Source: Anthopleura xanthogrammica (taxonomy: Eukaryota; Cnidaria; Anthozoa; Actiniaria; Actiniidae). Taken from it: a DNA stretch of 64,000 bases. The DNA lies in contig OZ025206.1 in NCBI GenBank assembly GCA_964019055.1, positions 5,837,617 to 5,901,616 on the forward strand, in the 5' to 3' direction. A program made the translations under genes and the position numbers. Below the pieces are notes generated by a model, which made no database searches, was not told where the DNA came from, and saw only the letters and a program-made list of their open reading frames with translations. This document shows positions 1-12,526 of this stretch, piece after piece (the stretch's first letter is position 1; the number at the start of each line of letters is the position of its first letter).

Positions 1-384
1 TAAATGATACGATCTTATCATAGAAAATTGAGATTTTTTTTAGATCAGAAATCTATTTTGATTTGTGGTTCGCAACAAAGCGCTTGAATTTTGCTGAGAA
101 TCGTTAGAATGTAGAGTCGAAATCAAGTATGCGAATCGAATGACGACTAAAGGTCATAGAGAAGACCATGGGAACTGAAGTGCATGATGCGTCGAAGAAA
201 AAAGAGAAAAATCCCAGTGCATGGAATACGAAATGTTGGAACGAGGAGAAAAAAAGAGATCATACTCATGATTAATGGTAATTTTTGCTGAGAAAGCTAA
301 AGGAACTTTTTTTTGCTAAGAATGGAAAACTCTTCCAGAATTTGTTGTGCTATCGATCCTGATAATATGCATGTGCCATGACTT
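1..384. other. AT-rich non-coding stretch
   Basis: I see no gene, convincing splice signal or repeat in this leading segment. Confidence 0.5.
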
Positions 385-700
385 TAAAATCAACCTGCTT
401 AATACTGCCAGATACCCTGTTATATTATACGGACACTTGTTCTTGTCCCAGTGATGTGCATCTACTCTTACATTAACCTGCTTAATACGAACACCCTGTT
501 ATTAGGGACACTTGTTCTTGTCCCAGTGATATGTATCTACTCTTACATTAACCTGCTTAATACGAACACCCTGTTATTACGGACACTTGTTTTTGTCCCA
601 GTGATATGCATCTACTCTTACATTAACCTGCTTAATACGAACACCCTGTTATTACGAACACTTGTTCTTGTCCCAGTGATATGCATCTTTATTATATGAA
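385..700 (+). repeat. 75-bp tandem repeat, about four copies
   Basis: The motif GTGATRTGCATCTACTC recurs at 451, 526, 601 and 676, exactly 75 bp apart. Because 75 is a multiple of three, the array carries an open frame of repeated 25-residue units; I regard that as a by-product of the period, not a gene. The same unit reappears partly at 969-1020 beyond an inserted foldback element, so the array was probably longer before the insertion. Confidence 0.85.
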
Positions 701-708
701 ATAGAGTG

Positions 709-968
709 TGATATTGAGTGACATCAAAATGATAAAATTGATATCCCCACTCCCACCAGTGGCCAGTGGGGATACGATTTATATCAACACTGGTGGTGTC
801 AAATTTCGACTTTTTGCTCAGCAAGTCTCAAATTCTCCATTATTTTTCATTGAAGATTTCATATAATAAACAGAACATTACATGGCCGCTTGGAGCGCGA
901 ACGAGTGAGAGATAATATCAGCACGAGAAGATAAAATTCGTATCTCCGCGCGACCATGTAATATCCTA
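709..968 (-). mobile_element. Foldback MITE-like element, family A, copy 1
   Basis: This segment is the near-identical reverse complement of 25299-25620. Shared blocks include GTGAGAGATAATATCAGCAC and the end sequence ATATTACATGG. It interrupts the 75-bp tandem array. Compared with copy 2, most of one arm of the internal hairpin is missing. Confidence 0.8.
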
Positions 969-1062
969 TATACTCTTACATTAACCTGCTTAATACGGAC
1001 ACCCTGTTATTACGGACACTTTCACTGGTCCACTAAATGTTCGTATCAACGAGGTTCAACTG
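969..1062 (+). mobile_element. Resumed 75-bp unit and pogo/Tigger-like end
   Basis: After the foldback element the 75-bp unit resumes and then ends in CGAGGTTCAACTG followed by TA. Read from the other strand this begins CAGTTGAACCTCG, which resembles the terminal inverted repeat of pogo/Tigger-type DNA transposons (CAG ends, TA target). The partner end was not identified. Confidence 0.45.
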
Positions 1063-3009
1063 TATCTAAAAAGGAATTTAAAGGGGCACTTGGATGAAAA
1101 CGCCCCAATTTTTGAAAGTCTGAATAGTTCAAGTATTTAAGAATAATATGACTCAATTATGATTAAGAAAACCAGATTGGCAAAAATTCTAGCTTGAAGG
1201 CCATTTACACTTGATAAGTTTTGGTTTAAAAGCTAAAAAAACAATAGGGTTGAGTAAATGACGTCATTTCAGTACTCACAATCTAGATGCTAAAATAATT
1301 GATAATTTTTATCCGCCACTTTTCACTGTGAAGAAAATATGTTGCTTGTGGCTGTTATTGGGGCCATGTAGATAAGTTTACTAAGTTTCAAGTAATTTCC
1401 AATTAAATTCATCGATTTTCATCTAAGTGTATATTTGCAATACCGAAGTGTGGAATAAGTTTGCCATTGCATCTTGGCGATTCTACCTTCTCGAGAAGTT
1501 CAGACTGTAAAAATACCGAAGGTAAAAATACCGAAGGTCTTCGTTTGATTGAAAAACATTTTATACGGCGACAATGAGTTAAGTGCATATGCTCTCTATT
1601 CATTCGTATCTAAGTTATTATCATCTTTTCACGGTCTTGATATTGGAGCTCTAAATACTCACAATATATACCCTCAAACAACATCGATGTTATGGCCTAG
1701 TCGTATGTGACAATTTGAGCACAACGCTAACCAATATTAAGATTTCTTTTTGTATGGCCGGAGACTCCAACATAATCTAACAGAGGTGGTCTATCAACAT
1801 ATCAAAATCAATTAGTAATCAGCTAGCTAGCTTTGACTCAATTAGAACTTGGATTACTAATACAATAGGCTTCTAGATATCATAAGTGGTAAAGGTTCAC
1901 TAAAGAAGGTATAAAAATGTAAGCCATTTTAGTGTCTGTAGTTTAACTGTAGCCTAGAAAACACTTTAGTACTTTGCTGCACAATTTAAAACCTTAGCCA
2001 TCGATTTATTGAATAATTGCAATAGTTTTTTTTATAAATTTCCTATCTGATATCAAATATTAGAGCTCGCTCGAATCACTTTGTTATTATTGCAACGCTG
2101 AAACACATGTCATTTTGACATATTTTTTCACCATAAAAAGAAATCACTCACCATAAATACACCAAAACAAATAAAACATATACAAATAGAGTTCAAAAGA
2201 ATAAATATTACATAGAGAAATATGAATATAGACTGACAGAACTTAGAACAATGACAATACCTTGTCACTCGAAAATTGAAGGTCTGTGGTGAATAGTGAA
2301 CTGGACCGATGGTACGTAATTCTGCAAAGCTTCAAGAAACGATTTCCACTTGAGCTGAAGAGAACAAGCTTCGTACTAGCGTATTTTAGCTTTTTTTTCT
2401 TGGTTAGGAACTTGTGTACAGCGAGAAAGCATGTGTAGCTTATGTTTGCGATATCTAGAAGATGTTAATGAAGTCTTTAGTTCCAAAATACTCGCCTCCG
2501 AACTGCTATTGTTATCAAGATCCTATCTGACCAATATCAATGAACGTTAAGTAGCTCTAAAACGTGTTCTAAGCAGTTCTGCATGCCAAATCTCTTGAGC
2601 TTTCTAAAGCTATTATAAACACAACAACAATAACACTTGAATCATAACGCACACATTTAGAAGTATATGCGATCCAACCTGGATCTAACCTGGTGATCAA
2701 GTAAGCTTAAAAAAAAAAAGATTCGAGATCAAACCCAAGATGACTTGGATAATCTAGGCCGAATCTCACACAAAACGTTTTTTAGGGGAAATTTTTTTCA
2801 GTATTTCTTAAGAGGTAGTGAATATAAGTCAAGGTTTTTAAGATTATTATTGAAGCAGAAGAGGTTGGCTAATGATGTTTTTCGTCGAACGGACAGCCAA
2901 TCGGATAACTCTTAAAACGTATTATTGAGAAATGAGCGGAGTGGAAGTTGTTCTTGTTAGAACACTTCAGTTGAAAAATGTCAATCATGTCTTAATTCTA
3001 GAGACGCAA
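1063..3009. other. Intergenic DNA, nothing recognised
   Basis: AT-rich, with stops in all frames. The only open frames are under 70 codons and look random. Confidence 0.5.
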
Positions 3010-3298
3010 TAATGAAAACTGTGAAGGAAGGGGAAGTGAAAGGGAAAGATGGAAAGAAGGAAGAATGGAAGAAAAAATGAAGAAGAAATTGAAAGGAGAA
3101 GGAAAAGGAGAAGGAAAAGAATGAAAAGGAGAAGAAAGAACCAGGATAGTGAGATAGAGAAAAAAGAAAGAATGAAGGAAAGGAAAGAAAGAAAATTGAA
3201 ACGAAAAAATGCAAGGGAACCAAGAAAGAAAGAAAGAAAGAAAGAAAGGATGGAAGGAATAAAGAAAAAAGAAAGAAAAAAAGAAAGAAAGAAACTAG
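3010..3298 (+). repeat. Polypurine tract (GAAA/GGAA-rich)
   Basis: About 290 bp of almost pure purine on the plus strand, degenerate GAAA and GGAA repeats. The Lys/Arg/Glu-rich and Phe/Ser-rich open frames across it are low-complexity artefacts. Confidence 0.9.
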
Positions 3299-5750
3299 TA
3301 GAAAAATACGAAGATATACGGGCTGCATCTGCTTTTGAGCACAAGCAAATTAACACAATTCCTTAATTCCTAACTTCAGTTCCTCATACACAAGCACGAA
3401 TACCGGGTTTTTCCGTAACTAGTATTTCAGTATGCTGCGACGGCGCCAAAAACAAAGAAATTTTTCAATTTAAACCTAAAGTGTTGGCAGCCCGTTGGCG
3501 TCAAAGGCGATAAATCCTCAAAGAAGACCAAAAATATTTCATTTCGTGGCTGTAAAAATATATTAGACAAAGCGACGCCTCCATATTTCAAACTTCAATT
3601 GAAATGACACTAGAAAATGGACAATTATTTGTGTTCAAAATGATTTATTAAATGTGTCCAAAATACATAAGAAAACACCAAACACTCTTTAGAGAAATGA
3701 ATTAGAATGAGAAACATGATCAGAAAAATAAGACTTAGCCAGATAGCCCTCATTAATATAATCTTCTCTACCAAACTCAAAGGCAATAATTAAGCAAGTT
3801 GAAAGCTCCTGCAAGGAACGATGCTCAAAATTCGTGTTCGATCGTGTTTTTCTTGCTTCACTTTGCTTGTGTGGGTCGATATCTGAATGGTGTTGGGATC
3901 GAGCCATCTATATCGAATGTTTCTGGGGGGTTGTTTAAACAAAGAATTCTTAGCTAATAAGGCTAGTTGAAGTTTACGTTCATGGTTAGTTAGTTAAGTT
4001 ACCATCAGGGACACTCTTTCGCATTTCCAAGTTCTAGAAAGGTGAGCCTATCGATAAATGGCCAAAATCTAGGTTTCCTTTCGAAATTAATTATAGAACA
4101 CTGAAAGAAGAAATATTTCCCTCTCTTAGTTGCCTCTGATAGTGAAGGAATTCCTTGTCACCTCGGACAGCTCTCTTTCAAGGAAAAACACGAAGGCTAT
4201 ACGTTTTCTCATCGAATTCGAAATTAAACTATATCTGCATCGGTTTTTTTCGAATCCTTTTTGACAAGCTACTCCCTTTACAAGGACTCGAGCCCTCAGG
4301 ACTTTTTAAATCTGATTTGTGCATTGTGTTATATTTAGGAACTAGAAAACACTTCACAATTCTGTATCTGTTCACTAGGCCAGCTCTATCTACATGTAAT
4401 ACTAATGCCACTAAGCTCTTAATACTTAGTTTTACAGGTACCAGCGGTAAGCTTTTTTCCTAATGGGGTAGTATAGGGTGTTTTAATACTTTATGCTGAC
4501 ACTTAAATCCAAATTTTATCTTATGTAAGAGCCTAGGCTGATAAAGTTTTAAAATATGCGATGTCCAGTGTTTTTAGAGGGAAGATAGATCGCTTTTATA
4601 TCATTGCGAAACTAAATGCTATGCGAATTGAACATGAGTTAAGTCTAGCACACAGAGATTTATTCAAAATTTACCAGGAATTTACCAGGTTTCTTTCATG
4701 TCTTCTTCGTACTTTATTACGTGGAAAGCATTCGTTTGAATTATTCTTTTTTCTTCTTTTCCTGGCCTAAAACATTTCCGCAAGGAAATGTTTTAATTTT
4801 TAGTTTACAGCGTTGCAAGATGTTAAAGTTGATATTGAACTAGAAATAATAATTTCCCCTGTAAATGTAGGGGACTTAATGATAATAACAATAATGTAGA
4901 GTTCTTAAACGCATCTAGCTGACTTCACTTACCAAGCCAAGCCCTGCATGAATAGCTAGTGACGGCGAGTGTTGGACTAAATGGCACTGAACTAGCAACG
5001 TATGTCTTCAAAAAATACAGCGCAAATCGTGTTTCTAATGTAAGTGATATACTGTAACAAGAGAATTATCCCTTTTTGCAGGATATTTATCTTGAAGTAG
5101 CGTTATGCATTGAAAGTTTGCTCAAAAAACTCATTAGTGAATTACGTGATGCTTATATAAACTAACAAAGGTCTAAAAAATAGTGATTCCTATTCCAAAT
5201 GTCTCTGGTTTATCAGTTTTTATCATATAGAAAAAGGCAAAAGAACGAATGAAAAAGTTCTTCAACTTCACGAAAGTCCTTTCATCGAATAAATAAGATA
5301 AAAATAGCACTATTTCTCTTCATTTATCTGATAATTTCTTAAACATGAAAAATAATATCACTAGAATATAGACTTTATGTATAGCTATTTATTTAAGCAT
5401 GCTTGGAATATCGTGGAACCAAGAAAAACAGATGAGAATTCCCCCAAGGATCGGTTTGATGGAGTTACGCCACACGGAACAGAGTGGAATATGAGCCTAG
5501 TTCAATATCAGGTTAATTAATGTGAGGCTTAGAAGGGGAGAGAGTTAATATCGGATGATCTGACCCTTTAGCTTAAGACCTCGTTGAGTTTATCTTATGA
5601 ACTAGACTATGTTTGTTTAAATGGACTGACGATTGATAGTGTTTTCGATCCGTTGTCTCGACTGATTCTTACAGCTTTGGTTCGAAGCTGTCAGTCAGGA
5701 TGACAGAAAAAGGGCGTAAATGATAAGAGGGTTCTTGGGTAGATATGATG
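3299..5750. other. Intergenic DNA, nothing recognised
   Basis: No frame shows a recognisable domain and no exon chain could be assembled. Short open frames near 3.7-3.9, 4.15-4.46 and 4.56-4.77 kb have no features supporting coding. Confidence 0.45.
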
Positions 5751-5941
5751 TGAATAGTAATAAAGAAAAAGAAACGAAAGGAAAGATCGATAGAAGGAAT
5801 GGAAGGAAGCGGGAAGGAAGGAGGGAGGGGGGAGGGAGGAAGGAACGAAGGAAGGAAGCAAGGAAGCAAGCAAAGAAGGAAGGAAGGAAGGAAGGAAGGA
5901 AGGAAGGAAGGAAGGAAGGAAGGAAGGAAGGAAGGAAGGAA
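5751..5941 (+). repeat. (GGAA)n microsatellite in a polypurine tract
   Basis: Degenerate purines pass into a near-perfect GGAA run (about 5875-5940), ending where ACGATTTAAG begins. Confidence 0.95.
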
Positions 5942-7599
5942 CGATTTAAGAATGGAATCAAGAATTCGAAACGGAAAGAATCTGAGAAATTCGATTTCCG
6001 ATATTAAATATGGGATGGGAATCAATTGATAGAAAATGGAAAAAAAAAAAAAATGAAAAATTGTACAAAGGAATTTAACTAAATCTAAAAGAATAGACGA
6101 ATAAATGAAATACTAGAAAAAAGATTGATTTGTTGTATTATCCTATCGCTAGCATCAGTAACGATGACTTTTGTCCGTCTCCATCTCTCCCCTATCGAGT
6201 ACCAACACGAAGTCATTTGTCCCTTTGTACTGCGGTTTCAACATTTCTTCAGCGAGGTCTCATTTTCGGGTTGCCGATTAGTTTTAGGTTAAATAATCTA
6301 TGTTTTGGTTTGGTTGGCAGCAATGTTACTTAACCGATCATTACGTAGCAAAGCATGTTATTAACGTCATCATCAGATCGATATTATCAACAGCGGAAAC
6401 GAAGGTTATACCAGAGAGCGAGGAATCAACACATGAAAAAAATACAAAATATTTTGGTGCGAAATGTTTGCGTTATTTAGTACTATTTGAATCGCCCTTG
6501 AAGGGTAGCATTTTTAAAATAGCGCTCACAAACTGTAGCCCTCGTTCCATGATCGTTTGTATTTCTTCATAAGTTAAAATTGACGACGTAAATGAAAGAT
6601 GAAGGATTCGAGAAATTAAAGTTAAAGCTCAATTATTAAGATTTCAGTTTTGTCGAAGAAGCTCTATAAGATTCCAGAGAAATAGGATTTTAGATCAGTA
6701 GTTTAAAGTTTTAGAACTAGAACTAGGAACGTAAAGATCTCATTGTATCGAAAATAAAACCCTGGCCAGGGTCTAAGCTATCGGACAATTTTTATTACAT
6801 TAATAATGCTTAGAATTCCCAGCTGAAACTCGTGACCGGGAAAAAATGATTACTGTAGCACTCCAAAAACAGATACCAAGATTGTAAAAAAAGTCAAATA
6901 AACTTGGTTATAAAAATTTGATAAACTGAAATTAAAAAGAATAAAGACCTATTTTAATATTGGTATTTTAGTTAGCTTATTAAATACCTTGTGAGGTGTT
7001 TTCTTCGGACGATTGTTGCAGTCGCGCAGAATCAACTGTTTTGGCGTAGCCTGTTGCCGTACAAGCAACCACTGGTGTGACCCAGCGACGGCTATACGTT
7101 TCGTTTTCACCGCAGTTCTGTCTTTCTGTCGTTCTTCTGCTCTTCGTCTTTCACCTCCAAGGTTTATTAGAATCGCATCGAATGCTCCAGAACCTACCGA
7201 CGAACTGCTAAAAATACAGATGGTAAATAGAATAGTTTCAGTAGTTATCTATCTCTCAAACGCTCCCGATGAGCGATGAACTCACGACCAAATTATTGCC
7301 ATTTTTTACTACTAAATTTTTGTCTATTTGTTTAACGATTCTCTTTATGAGCTACGGAAAACACTAACGTCCATATTCTAATAAGAAATTGCTCCTGTTT
7401 TGCTGTTTTTATTCAATTAGTTCTGTATGGTTTACCGCAATTGGATAACCACTCTATTTAATTATTAATTGTGATGGGCTTCCTGTGTGTTCTTACCGAA
7501 AGACGCGCGTGCAGTTTTTTAGTTTCCCGCCAATTAATTACGGGGTAAGATCTGCGCGTCCTCGCGCATAACTCCAATAAAAAGACCTTAAAGATTTGA
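5942..7599. other. Intergenic DNA, nothing recognised
   Basis: Open frames of 60-90 codons at 6130-6572 and 7013-7279 lack any motif or convincing splice context. Confidence 0.45.
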
Positions 7600-7795
7600 G
7601 GATACTCTGAAGCACCTCTGGCCAGGCTGATCTAAGTGAGGGTATGGCTAAACACAGATTGAACCCTGAAACAACCTCTGGACTAGTACTGATCTAAGTC
7701 ATCGCATGGCTAACTCACTTTAACTTGTTAAAATTTGTTTTCGTGAAGGGAGGAAAACCCTTGAAGTAATAGAAGTCAGTTTAGCAACACTTATT
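7600..7795 (-). mobile_element. SINE-related fragments (tail units and body)
   Basis: Two diverged copies of the 57-bp unit also found at 16331-16690 (ACAGATTGAACCCTGAAACA) are followed by GTGAAGGGAGGAAAACCCTTG, which matches the body of the tRNA-derived SINE copies elsewhere in the window. Orientation is minus, and no tRNA head is visible here. Confidence 0.6.
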
Positions 7796-9132
7796 TTCAA
7801 AGTTCTATAACATTTACCCTAAAATAACCTAACCTTGACTCTGTACGATAACGTTGAAAATGCCTTTTATTATTCAGAGGCCATCTCAGACGGTATTTCC
7901 GTTTATAATAAACAGCTTTATCTACGACTGGGTAAACTCGATGGACAAGAGACTAAATGGGAGAATACTGATTGATTCGATCAATCAAGATGGCCGCTGG
8001 TTCGAGCATTAAAAGAGGTATTTAACCTACAGTTCGTTTGCCCCCCTCATTCAGCTCAGAGAGCCAAACGAGATAGGAGGTAGTGACCAAAGAGGAAATT
8101 TAATTGGGTCTGCACAATATTTGATGTCAGTCATTCTCTCCGTAGGTTTAGACAGGGAGGTGGTTTAGATCAGATCAGTAATCACTTTTTTCGTGCAAAA
8201 GCATTGCTTGAAATCCGGAAAAACGTATAGAGCTGTTAAGTTGTGACGTATTTCCGGGTCCAACTGCTCATAAAAATGCTAAAATAAAGCGAAAAATATT
8301 CTCAGTGGTTAATAAATAGAATGAAATAATTAGAACTTTGGACAACAAATCCTGTCATGAAGAAAAAGTAAGAAAAATATTTACAAAACTGTTTTTCGTT
8401 TTGGATCCGGAAGAAGTTTTTTTCCCATTCAATTCACGTCACACTTAACAGCCCTAAAGGGTGTAAGACAATGGTGGTGTAGCGACAAGCACTCCGTATA
8501 AATTTTGCATGGTTTTAATTCCAGTTTGGCCTACTTTCACCCACTCACACACGTACTACCACTACATTAAGGCCCGTCCGCCCACTAATGTGTTTTCCTA
8601 GAAAAAGGCATACTTTTCAATGCCTTTTACCCTTGCGTCCAAACTAAAAGAATGGAAAAAGCCGAGTGTTTTCACTGAAAATGCATACATTTGAAACTGC
8701 TTTCCACAGTGGAGACATTTGAAAACAAAGAGGCTTTTGAAAACGTGGATGTCATTCGCAAGCCTGTTTTTCGCATGCGCAGATGATGATATTGCATCAT
8801 TCCCGATCGCGTCTGCGTTTTTTTTGATCGTTTTAGTGTGGACGGGCGAAAACGTTGCGTTTGATGCATTTTCGTGTGAGACGAAAACCAAACGGAGCTA
8901 CGTACCTAGTGTGGCGGAGGCCTCAATGTTCTCTGGTTACACCTCTCAACTCCACTATGGAAAAGAAAAATCCTCGTATCAAGCGAAATACTGAACAACA
9001 CCCCAAACGAACTTTAGTGTCCACAAGAATTCGAAGCAGCGATATCACAACTGTTGGCCTCACAGTAGTAAAAGGTGAACGCTTTGCCGCTTTACGCCAC
9101 CCTTACCTCTCACCTTAAGCTTAATCCTCATA
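7796..9132. other. Intergenic DNA with a possible decayed element
   Basis: From about 8570 to 8890 the text (GGCCCGTCC..., GTGTTTTC..., CGAAAACG...) looks like a decayed DNA transposon, but I could not place both ends. A short plus frame starting ATG at 8959 and followed by a possible donor at 9074 has no detectable partner exon. Confidence 0.35.
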
Positions 9133-9277
9133 TAGACCCCTTCATGCAGTGCAGCACGTCAGAATGCAGCTCAATTTGGAGGACAAAACAATAGGTTTCC
9201 AATTCTCAGGAGAATGAAAATTCTTTTAGTTTGTCCTCCAAATTGAGCTGCTTTGACAAAGGGCATTGTGGGTCTCA
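9133..9277. mobile_element. Small palindromic MITE-like element
   Basis: GCAGCTCAATTTGGAGGACA at about 9166 is repeated as its reverse complement at about 9233-9252, with weaker pairing of the outer flanks (GACCC/GGGTC). Confidence 0.65.
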
Positions 9278-9429
9278 TTAATTTGAAATAAAAAGTAAAT
9301 ATACAGCAATTTGCTCCCTATATGTAGCTAGTATATTGTTTCGGATGGAATGCACTAGAAATAAAATAATTATTGTTTATTTTACTTTAGACAATATTAC
9401 ATGACCCAAAATGCATTTCGGTCTTGGAA

Positions 9430-9727
9430 TGCACTATTCAGTATGCAGTATTCAGTATGCAGTATTCAGTATGCAGTATTCAGTATTCAGTATGCAGTAT
9501 GCAGTATTCAGTATTCAGTATTCAGTATGCAGTATTCAGTATGCAGTATTCAGTATTCAGTATGCAGTATGCAGTATTCAGTATTCAGTATTCACTATTC
9601 AGTATGCAGTATTCAGTATGCAGTATTCAGTATGCAGTATTCAGTATTCAGTATTCAGTATTCAGTATGCAGTATTCAGTATGCAGTATGCAGTATTCAG
9701 TATGCAGTATTCAGTATGCAGTATTCA
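9430..9727 (+). repeat. 7-bp satellite (AGTATKC)n
   Basis: About 42 tandem heptamers, each AGTATTC or AGTATGC. A 7-bp period leaves all three plus frames open with a repeating pattern (QYAVFS etc.); these are not genes. The array ends 26 bp beyond the stop codon of the LicD-type gene, so it may lie in that gene's 3' UTR. Confidence 0.95.
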
Positions 9728-9752
9728 ACGTTTTTTGAAATAGCTGTATACA

Positions 9753-11007
9753 TTATGCCCAGATCCCGTTTATGCAGCGTTTTGTGGGTTTTAGATTCCT
9801 CGTCTCGAAGTACTGCACGAGTAATTTTCTAGGATTTTGAGGACATTTGCATCTTATTCCAAGGAACTTGCATTCCTTGAAGGGATAGAAGTCTTGAAGT
9901 TCATATCTTTTGAGCGTTTTTTCTGAAGGGTCTTCGATATGATCTTCTTTGTTGTAGTAGTCGTAGAGGTCTATGTGGAGTGGTCCATTTATCAGACGTC
10001 CCATAGGATCTGTGAATGAACACTCGTCTAACATTTCTGTTACTTCCTAAAATGAAGAAGTTGAAACGTGTATGATTAAAAAAGCAGGGAAATGGGAGAG
10101 AAAAAAAATGAGAGAAAGAGAATGAAAGAGAGAGAGAGAGAAAGAAAAGGAAAGAAAAAGGAAGGAAGGAAGGAAGGAAGAAAGAAAGGAAGGAAGGAAG
10201 GAAGAAAGGAAGGAAACACTAACAAACTTACCACTTTTTTTCATTGCTACTCGCTGATCGAGACAAAAGCCGCGAGAGGTACTTGTAGAGCGTGATTCCA
10301 ACATACCTTTAATTATTTACTCTACCGATTTATTTGACAATTAATCTATTATCAATTATTCAACCTGTCGCGACTTTTGTCTCGATGAAAAAAGTGGCAA
10401 GTCATCCCACTCGCCTTACCTTTCCTTCACAAGTGATGTATCTTCTATCCTGTACAGGTTCACTAAAGTCAGGCACAAGGACAAGACGAGTTTGATAATC
10501 CTTGTCGATAAAATTTCTCGGGTGTTCTAGCCTCCGAAGTTTTGCCACATCTGAAGCTTCAACCAGTATATCTATATCCGAGTCGTACGGTATTATGTCG
10601 TTGTTTCTAAGCGCACCAAGTAAAGACCCGTAGAATAAAGTCCATGAAATCTTGTTGCGCTCGGCGATTCTACACCACGTTTCTAACAGCTTGGTTAGAT
10701 TGTTTTTAAAGATATTTTGTGGACATTGAGAGACATTTCCATATTCGGTATACGGCGTATTAGATATAAAATTGCTATGAACCGTGTTCACGTTTTGCTC
10801 AGCGACAGTTGGTTTTGCTTCAAAATTATGGAGGTTGTTATTCGTACTGTGAAAGCTGTTGGCGATTTCGGATCGAAAATTCAAGTAGACGAATGTATTA
10901 TCTGTTTTCCATGATAAAAAGCCGTTCCTGAACACTGAATAAAACACCATCAACAAAGCAACGATGCTTAGAAAAAATGAATAAAGCAAGAACCTGAAAT
11001 TCATCAT
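9753..11007 (-). CDS. LicD/fukutin-type phosphotransferase-like membrane protein, two exons
   Basis: Exon 1 is 11007-10420 (196 codons) and ends AAG|GTAAGG. Exon 2 is 10046-9753 (97 codons plus stop) after TTTTAG. Both junctions are phase 0, giving 293 residues. Residues 7-26 are a hydrophobic signal anchor after a short N-terminus, so a type II Golgi/ER membrane protein is likely. N-glycosylation sequons lie at 91 and 103. The core matches the LicD nucleotidyltransferase-like fold: YGSLLGALR at 126-134, then IIP and YDSDIDI at 138-147 with the metal-binding Asp pattern. LicD/FKRP/fukutin proteins transfer phospho-sugar alcohols or phosphocholine to glycans. The exact substrate cannot be told from sequence; small animal LicD homologues of this size are mostly uncharacterised. 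The start is the first Met of an adjacent pair. A foldback element fills the intron up to about 18 bp from the donor. Confidence 0.8.
10083..10214 (+). repeat. Polypurine tract (GAGA/GGAA) in the LicD-type gene intron
   Basis: Purine-only on the plus strand: a GA-rich segment passes into GGAA repeats. It is intronic. Confidence 0.9.
10227..10402. mobile_element. Foldback MITE-like element, family B, copy 1
   Basis: CTTACCACTTTTTTTCATTG...GATCGAGACAAAAG at the left is answered by CTTTTGTCTCGATGAAAAAAGTGGCAAG at the right. The same terminal motif (CATTGCTA..GCTGAT..GAGACAA) bounds 60950-61136, and one arm appears at about 20985-21025. This copy occupies the donor-proximal end of the LicD-type gene intron. 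Confidence 0.75.
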
Positions 11008-12050
11008 GAAAATCGCCAGAAAAAAAACAAATATTTCGAGCTAAATTGTCAGAACGAGCGGAGGTTCGGCATTTGTTCTATAAACTTGTGCTGAAGTAAC
11101 TCGTCTATAGGACGATGGGAAGGGACGGTATGTCAAAGAAAAGCGGTGTTATGACGTTATACACATGGATACCTTTTTGGTTTCTATATAACAACAAAAG
11201 CAGGAGTATATTATAATTTTTTGTGGCGAATAATGGAATTTTTTAGCTCATGTTTTGGTCAAGACTTATAAAGTCCTTCAGTGGAACATACTGACTTGTG
11301 ACAAATACAAAGGTTATGACCACTTAAAAAAGAGGGTCTCAATGGGATGGTAGCTTTTAAGGCTAACGGTTCATTTTTTTCAGTTACGGTTAACAAAAAA
11401 CTAAAAAATAATTTCCTTCGTTTTAAAGAAGTTAATGATTTACATTGTTGAAAAACATATCTAAGGTTTTAGGACCATTCTGGGATGACTGCATAACATT
11501 ACATCAGTCTTAAGAAGAGATCTCGACAAATACAAGTCTTACAAACCCTGGCTATAAAAATATTACTACCCATTTCTACCGTATCCATACTCCGTTTCGG
11601 TCCAGTCGCGTAGTCGGTCTGCGACAACGTTTTTTCAAATGACTGTATAAGTCTCGACAGGCATGGCCACTTGCTTCTCGGGCATCGGCAAACACCAACC
11701 ATAATTTGAAAATCAAGTATGTTATCATTTATTTCCACGCGCTGTCATTACAAAGAACCGAGAATAAAAGCATGCTTTTAGCTTGTCACAGCTGTTCGGG
11801 CGAGGGCCGACGCACCGATAACACTTTACCTCTCATACTATTATAAACAAGAATAACTTAGAAAAATCACGAGTCGCATGACAGTCTCTTGAGTACACCC
11901 GATAAAACTGACTTTCACAAACAGAATCACATCAATACATCATATTTTAAAATTATTAGAGCGCAGTACGTCTTCTTCATGAATTTATCAGTGAATTCAA
12001 TGAAGAGTTCGACATTGATTATACATTAAATTACCGAGCTACTTGTGTTT
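11008..12050. other. Intergenic DNA between LicD-type gene and ALDH6A1
   Basis: This separates the 5' end of the LicD-type gene from the 3' end of ALDH6A1. A 79-codon minus frame at 11499-11738 shows no recognisable motif. The LicD-type promoter must lie here, but no core element stands out. Confidence 0.45.
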
Positions 12051-12438
12051 TTATTTAATTTGGGGGAACGCAGATTGGACTTTTTGTGGCTTGGCGTCTT
12101 CGTCTCTCCATAGACTCGTTATCGTTTTTGTTCCAGTGTAGAAGTTAACTCCCTGAAACAAAGATAATTCTGTCAGACTGATGAACTATAATATCACATA
12201 ATTGCGCAGGCGCCGACTATGGCGGCCATGATTTTCACTTACGCTCTCTTGATAGTTTCACTTCTTCAAAATAGTTGGTGAAATATCAGTAATTCTTTAC
12301 CCACATCATAATATTTTCCCATATTAATAATATTTAATATTTAATTAAGTAATTTCCAATATTATGATTATAATAATGTGTATATTTCGCAACTTCCTGT
12401 AATTCAGTTCATACTGCAAGAGGAATTAATAAACCAGA

Positions 12439-12526
<88 letters not shown>

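Noticed and set aside
451..699. 82-codon frame with repeated CIYSYINLLNTN units
   Set aside because: Direct consequence of a 75-bp tandem repeat; no start context, partner exon or conserved domain.
8959..9074. Possible first exon (MEKKNPRIKRN...) with a GTGAAC donor
   Set aside because: No matching downstream exon in either phase, no recognised family, and it sits in repeat-like sequence.
9401..9832. Overlapping open frames of 104-143 codons in all three plus frames
   Set aside because: They are produced by the 7-bp repeat, which has no stop in any frame; no gene is needed to explain them.
11499..11738. 79-codon minus open frame between the LicD-type gene and ALDH6A1
   Set aside because: No motif, no splice partners and length compatible with chance in AT-rich DNA.
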